A DNA stretch of 8,744 nt, taken from the NCBI GenBank assembly GCA_021817185.1, contig JAKAVU010000112.1, forward strand, positions 1 to 8,744. The letters run 5' to 3'. Made by a program: the position numbers and the translations under genes. The first letter of the stretch is position 1. Each line of letters begins with the position of its first letter. The notes beneath the pieces were generated by a model, which did no database searches, was not told the origin of the DNA, and was given only the letters and a program-made list of their open reading frames with translations. Below are positions 6,288 to 8,744 of the stretch, piece by piece. The stretch is from a bacterium. Lineage in GTDB: Bacteria > Chloroflexota > Dormibacteria > UBA8260 > Bog-877.

Positions 6288-6887
6288 TCACTGCCTTGCG
6301 TCCGCCCGATGACCGAATTCCACCAGCTCGTTGAGCATCGCCCGCAGAGGTGCCTCGTTCCCGTTGAAGCTGGCGATCGAGGCCGCGATGTTGCGATCAG
6401 GATGCAGGCGTTCCCAGGCGACATGCCAGCCCGCTTGGCGGGCGAGCTGGGTCGTGAAGGCGCGCTGAGTTCTGCCGTTGAACTCTCGGAAAGGATGCAG
6501 CGCGTTGAGATCACCGTAGAACACCGCCAGGCTCGCCACGAAGTCCTCCCGGGGCAGGCCTCGAAGGTAGCTGGCTCGCACGAGCTTGCCGAAGACCTCG
6601 GCGGCATAGGAGCGCAAGTTCTGCACCGGGCAGAACGTGTTCCCCTTGGCGATGTCCACCGTGCGCAGCTCCCCCGCCCAGTCGACGAGGTCCTGGGTGA
6701 TGTGGCTGTGGATCGCCTGGAGATGCGTCAGGTCGAACTGGCCGGAAGCGGGGCGCTGTTCGAGCTGGGCGATCCGCAGCCGGGTGAAGAACGCCTCCGC
6801 GGCCCCCAGCGCGGCCGGGTCGGTGATCTCGAGACGGTTCCGAAGCAGGCCGGTCGCCGGGTCGAGGTAGGGGTCGATCGCTACCAG
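6288..6887 (-). CDS. Fic family AMP-transferase-type toxin, no canonical start codon
   Basis: About 199 residues that would modify a protein target with AMP, as class I Fic toxins do. The conserved N-terminal DPYLDPATGLLRNRL begins just after the antitoxin. LQAIHSHITQDLVDWAGELRTVDIAKG and a YAAEVF segment follow, then the active-site loop HPFREFNGRTQR with His131 and the second Arg at 142. Phe136 replaces the usual Gly of HxFx(D/E)GN(G/K)R. There is no cis inhibitory (S/T)xxxE(G/N) helix; it is supplied by the antitoxin. The coding frame is the same as the antitoxin's and follows its TAG (6896-6894) directly. No ATG, GTG or TTG occurs before GTG 6659, which would remove the first 76 residues. 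The CTG at 6887 is used here as a nominal start; readthrough or a lost start codon are alternatives. Confidence 0.75.
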   Translation of the reverse strand: MVAIDPYLDPATGLLRNRLEITDPAALGAAEAFFTRLRIAQLEQRPASGQFDLTHLQAIHSHITQDLVDWAGELRTVDIAKGNTFCPVQNLRSYAAEVFGKLVRASYLRGLPREDFVASLAVFYGDLNALHPFREFNGRTQRAFTTQLARQAGWHVAWERLHPDRNIAASIASFNGNEAPLRAMLNELVEFGHRADARQ

Positions 6888-6893
6888 GGCGAG

Positions 6894-7256
6894 CTAGCCC
6901 GGCTGGTGGCCGTAGCGGCGCTTCCCCAGCTCGACCGCTTCCTCCGCGCTGACCGAGCCCTCCACGATCTGCGCCGCCACCTGGTGCCCGAACAGGTCCG
7001 GCTCCTGCCCCTCCAAACGAACGGAGGCCAGAGCCGCCACGTCCGCACGATACCGTTCCCTAAATGCTCGCAACTCCTCCAGCTCTTCAAGGAGAGTCCG
7101 GTAGCGCCCGTACGAGAGCAGCACTGCTTCCGGGGAGCGATGCGAGCCCAGCACCATCGGCTCCGCCATCTCGCCCTCGGCGCGGAACCGCGCAAGGACC
7201 TGTGAGAGTTGCTGACGCGCTTCGACGACTGGCGCTACGACCAAAGGATCAATCAC
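6894..7256 (-). CDS. Two-domain Fic antitoxin: Phd/YefM-like N-terminus plus VbhA-like inhibitory motif
   Basis: A 120-residue antitoxin directly upstream of fic. Residues 1-55 (VVAPVVEARQQLSQVLARF, then VLGSHRSPEAVLLSYGRY) match Phd/YefM-type DNA-binding antitoxins that autoregulate their operons. Residues 72-110 resemble the VbhA antitoxin fold. They contain SVRLEG (78-83), which fits the (S/T)xxxE(G/N) motif whose glutamate (E82 here) would block ATP positioning by pairing with the second Fic arginine. A VEGSVSAEEAVELG segment follows, as in VbhA-like proteins. The start is GTG at 7256; an in-frame stop lies upstream and no other start precedes it. AAGGA lies only 1 nt before GTG, and a TATAGT box 6 nt before it suggests a leaderless mRNA. 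The stop is TAG at 6896-6894, in frame with fic. Confidence 0.8.
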   Translation of the reverse strand: MIDPLVVAPVVEARQQLSQVLARFRAEGEMAEPMVLGSHRSPEAVLLSYGRYRTLLEELEELRAFRERYRADVAALASVRLEGQEPDLFGHQVAAQIVEGSVSAEEAVELGKRRYGHQPG

Positions 7257-7291
7257 GTCCTTACTATAACAGAAATCTGTACATCAACACT
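7257..7291 (-). promoter_or_regulatory. Promoter and operator of the fic toxin-antitoxin operon
   Basis: Read on the minus strand, TATAGT (7268-7263) is a good -10 box placed so that transcription would begin at or next to the GTG start codon (7256). Upstream of it lie the palindrome ACAGAAATCTGT (7269-7280) and the hexamer TGTACA (7278-7283), which is the core of the known YefM-YoeB operator. No clear -35 was found. Autoregulation by the Phd/YefM-like antitoxin is inferred from this layout. Confidence 0.45.
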
Positions 7292-7403
7292 GTGCGCCGC
7301 TCTTTCGAATCGACACTGGAGGTGAGAGTCGGACCATCGATGGAATCGACAACCGTCTCGCCCCGCCACCTGTTGCGAGCGCCGGAGTGTTGAGCCTGGC
7401 CCT

Positions 7404-7422
7404 GGGCCCCGGTCGATGGCCC
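7404..7422 (-). terminator. Weak hairpin after the unknown gene
   Basis: GGGCC (7404-7408) and GGCCC (7418-7422) can form a 5-bp stem just past the stop at 7425-7427. It could separate the upstream minus-strand genes from the fic operon promoter. It is short and has no U-tract, so support is weak. Confidence 0.2.
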
Positions 7423-7424
7423 GG

Positions 7425-7736
7425 TTAATGCAGGAGCTGCCCGGCCGGGATGAGGTTCAGCGGGGGAACGGCGATCGGATCATCGAAGTTGGCGGCGCTC
7501 AAACCAAGAACGGGAGCCTGCTGGCCGACGTCTAACGGGGCGACGAGGCCCGTCGCCTCGCGCAGGCTGGCGACGAGATCTCGTGCGGACGGTTGCCCAT
7601 CATGGAGGGCAATGTTGAAGGCAGGGTCGCCGTCGGTGACTACGGTAACCCTGCTGCCCGGACCCGGCTTAATCGCCTCAACGCGCCGGTTGACACGCTT
7701 GCCTCCGATGCTCCATGTGACCGCCATAGGGTCCAA
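7425..7736 (-). CDS. Unknown small protein coupled to the SIR2-like remnant
   Basis: About 103 residues from TTG 7736, which has AAGGGGA a few bases upstream. ATG 7727 and TTG 7760 are other in-frame starts; TTG 7760 would overlap the stop of the preceding gene (7759-7757) as TTGA, pointing to an operon. The N-terminal half (WSIGGKRVNRRVEAI, then SRVTVVTDGDPAFNIALHDG, then ARDLVASLREATGL) looks like a compact alpha/beta protein. The C-terminal 35 residues are hydrophobic and Pro-rich, but not a convincing membrane span. No family was recognised. It may be a partner of the SIR2-like protein or a fragment itself. Confidence 0.45.
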   Translation of the reverse strand: MDPMAVTWSIGGKRVNRRVEAIKPGPGSRVTVVTDGDPAFNIALHDGQPSARDLVASLREATGLVAPLDVGQQAPVLGLSAANFDDPIAVPPLNLIPAGQLLH

Positions 7737-7756
7737 GCATCCCCTTTCCAGAACCT

Positions 7757-8122
7757 TCAAGTTCTGCTCTTACGGGCGACCTCGCCGGACGCGCGAGCAC
7801 ACAGGATCCGGGCGTACTCCTCGACGCAACGTTCCTCTCGGAAGACATGCAACCGCTCGGAGGGTTCGGTCGGGCCGCCGAGCATCTCAACACGCTTGCA
7901 GATCCCATCAGTGGCCGGGTTCACGATCTCCACGGTGGCCATCTGGTCCCGCAGTGCCTGCTTGAGTATCCCTGCCATGACGATGTCGGTCTGGGGCCGA
8001 GAGTAGCCAAACAGGGTGATCCGGTCCGCCCGGAGCAGCGCAGCGAACGCGCCTTGCCACAGCTGCCTCGTGAGCGGATGGCGGCAGTAGCGGGACTTGC
8101 TCGCCAGGTGAGTCCCAGCGGC
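7757..8122 (-). pseudogene. C-terminal fragment of a SIR2-like protein
   Basis: The frame is open from a TGA at 8125-8123 to the TGA at 7759-7757 and encodes 121 residues with no start codon in the conserved part. The sequence YCRHPLTRQLWQGAFAALL then ADRITLFGYSRPQTDIVM, ALRDQMATVEIVNP and CVEEYARI resembles the end of SIR2-like NAD-binding proteins, where a conserved GYSxPxTD precedes the last beta strands. Several such families act in phage defence by NAD depletion; whether this one did is unknown. The N-terminal catalytic half is missing, and no matching frame is visible upstream, so the gene is truncated. ATG 7978 could start a short remnant of 73 residues. The family assignment is from pattern memory and is moderate. 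Confidence 0.45.
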
Positions 8123-8415
8123 TCACTCATGCCCGCAGGGCCATCCATCCGATCGAGCCGGTGGCGCCCATTGGGCACGTGGGTGGAGGTGGGGAGCAGG
8201 TCGAGCTTGAGCTGGGCAGCTGGACGAGAGCAGCACCCGGGGACGGCAGCGCCGAGGGTCCGGCCCAGCTACGGCGCTCATCGGGAAGGCCGTTCCCGTG
8301 GCCGATGACGAGACCGAGAGGCACACCTGCCCAGGCCCTGGGCCTGCGGCCGACCACGGGTGGGGTAGATGCAAAACGGCCCGCAGGGGATACAGTGGGA
8401 GGGTAAGGAGTTGCC
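8123..8415. other. Divergent intergenic region before the response regulator
   Basis: This stretch lies between the minus-strand SIR2-like remnant and the plus-strand response regulator. Open frames run through it on both strands, but none has a recognisable motif. A TACAGT (8391-8396) about 20 bp before the regulator's start is a possible -10 box; no matching -35 is clear. Eroded upstream sequence of the SIR2-like gene may lie here. Confidence 0.3.
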
Positions 8416-8744
8416 ATGCAGGTCACGCGACAGATCCTGATTGTCGAAGACGACCCTGCGGAGATGGCCGTGGCGGTGGCAGGGCTGGCACCGCTGCAGA
8501 TGGATTGCCTCCAGGCCCGATCCGCCCAACAGGCGGCCGAGGTGATCCAGCGCCGCGAGGCGCACCCCCTGATCGCGGTCGTGGACTGGGATATGAGTCT
8601 AGCTCCTGACCAGATATGGTCGATTCCGCAGCTTCTGCGATGGCTGCGTGATCGCGAGCCGAACGTCACCGTGATCGTCTTCAGCGCGTATGTAGATCAA
8701 CTCGACGTCGCTGCCGCTGTCCACGGCGCGGATCCCAGTGCCTA
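8416..8744 (+). CDS. Response regulator receiver-domain protein, N-terminal part
   Basis: The start is ATG at 8416, with a strong GGTAAGGAG ribosome binding site 5 nt before it; the frame runs off the window after 109 complete codons. The sequence is a CheY-like receiver. ILIVEDD gives the acidic pair D12 and D13, LIAVVDWDMS carries the probable phosphoacceptor D57, and VIVFSAY gives the conserved Ser90. The last conserved lysine lies just past the edge. Phosphorylation by a sensor kinase would control an output domain that is not visible, so the downstream function (DNA binding, enzyme or stand-alone receiver) is open. The motif after D57 (WDMS rather than xxMP) is somewhat unusual. Confidence 0.8.
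   Translation, partial: MQVTRQILIVEDDPAEMAVAVAGLAPLQMDCLQARSAQQAAEVIQRREAHPLIAVVDWDMSLAPDQIWSIPQLLRWLRDREPNVTVIVFSAYVDQLDVAAAVHGADPSA

Noticed and set aside
6066..7205. A long plus-strand open frame of 379 codons across the fic locus
   Set aside because: It is the antisense shadow of the Fic and antitoxin genes, rich in Arg/Gly/Pro, with no domain; the minus-strand proteins are clearly conserved.
8127..8669. A 180-codon minus-strand frame opposite the response regulator
   Set aside because: It overlaps the receiver gene, which has a strong ribosome binding site and conserved residues; the minus-strand product is low-complexity Ser/Arg/Pro.
1..8744. CRISPR arrays, tRNA or rRNA genes
   Set aside because: No regularly spaced repeat series and no tRNA-like or rRNA-like sequence was seen on either strand.

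Overview
This window comes from a high-GC bacterium. GTG and TTG starts, 4-bp start/stop overlaps and the protein types all suggest an actinomycete or a relative, but nothing here fixes the taxon. It reads as an accessory island between two ordinary genes: the 3' end of a proline/glutamate-catabolism aldehyde dehydrogenase (pruA/rocA type, 1-378) on the left, and the start of a CheY-like response regulator (8416 onward) on the right.

Left half, 461 to about 4920: a transposon-like unit on the minus strand. Its genes, in transcription order, are a zinc-finger/HTH protein of the DUF6431 type (4757-4170), a DDE (rve-type) transposase (4113-2770), an ExeA/MuB/TnsC-like AAA+ ATPase (2773-1958) and a DUF3987-type P-loop protein (1961-720). 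The last three are joined by ATGA overlaps, so they are probably translated in step. A strong 12-bp hairpin lies just upstream of the first gene. A TGTCA...TGGGATGAGACA motif lies beyond the last gene and has an 11/12 inverted match beyond the first gene. These are candidate transposon ends, but no target duplication was found.

Middle, about 4920-6150: gene debris. It holds the C-terminal part of a small membrane protein, a possible 62-residue Pro-rich ORF, a gene-poor stretch with interleaved inverted repeats that could form a pseudoknot, and a broken phd-doc-like toxin-antitoxin pair. The doc start is interrupted by an 80-bp palindromic MITE-like insert flanked by an exact 8-bp duplication. 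Removing the insert and one copy restores the doc reading frame.

Right half, 6288-7256 (minus): a class I Fic toxin-antitoxin pair. The antitoxin combines a Phd/YefM-like N-terminus with a VbhA-like inhibitory motif (SVRLEG). The Fic toxin follows in the same reading frame after a single TAG, and there is no ATG, GTG or TTG between that TAG and the conserved Fic N-terminus. This could mean readthrough to a fused protein, a non-canonical start, or a decayed toxin start.

Far right (minus, 8122-7425): the C-terminal piece of what looks like a SIR2-like protein overlaps a small unknown gene. A divergent receiver-domain gene then runs off the window.
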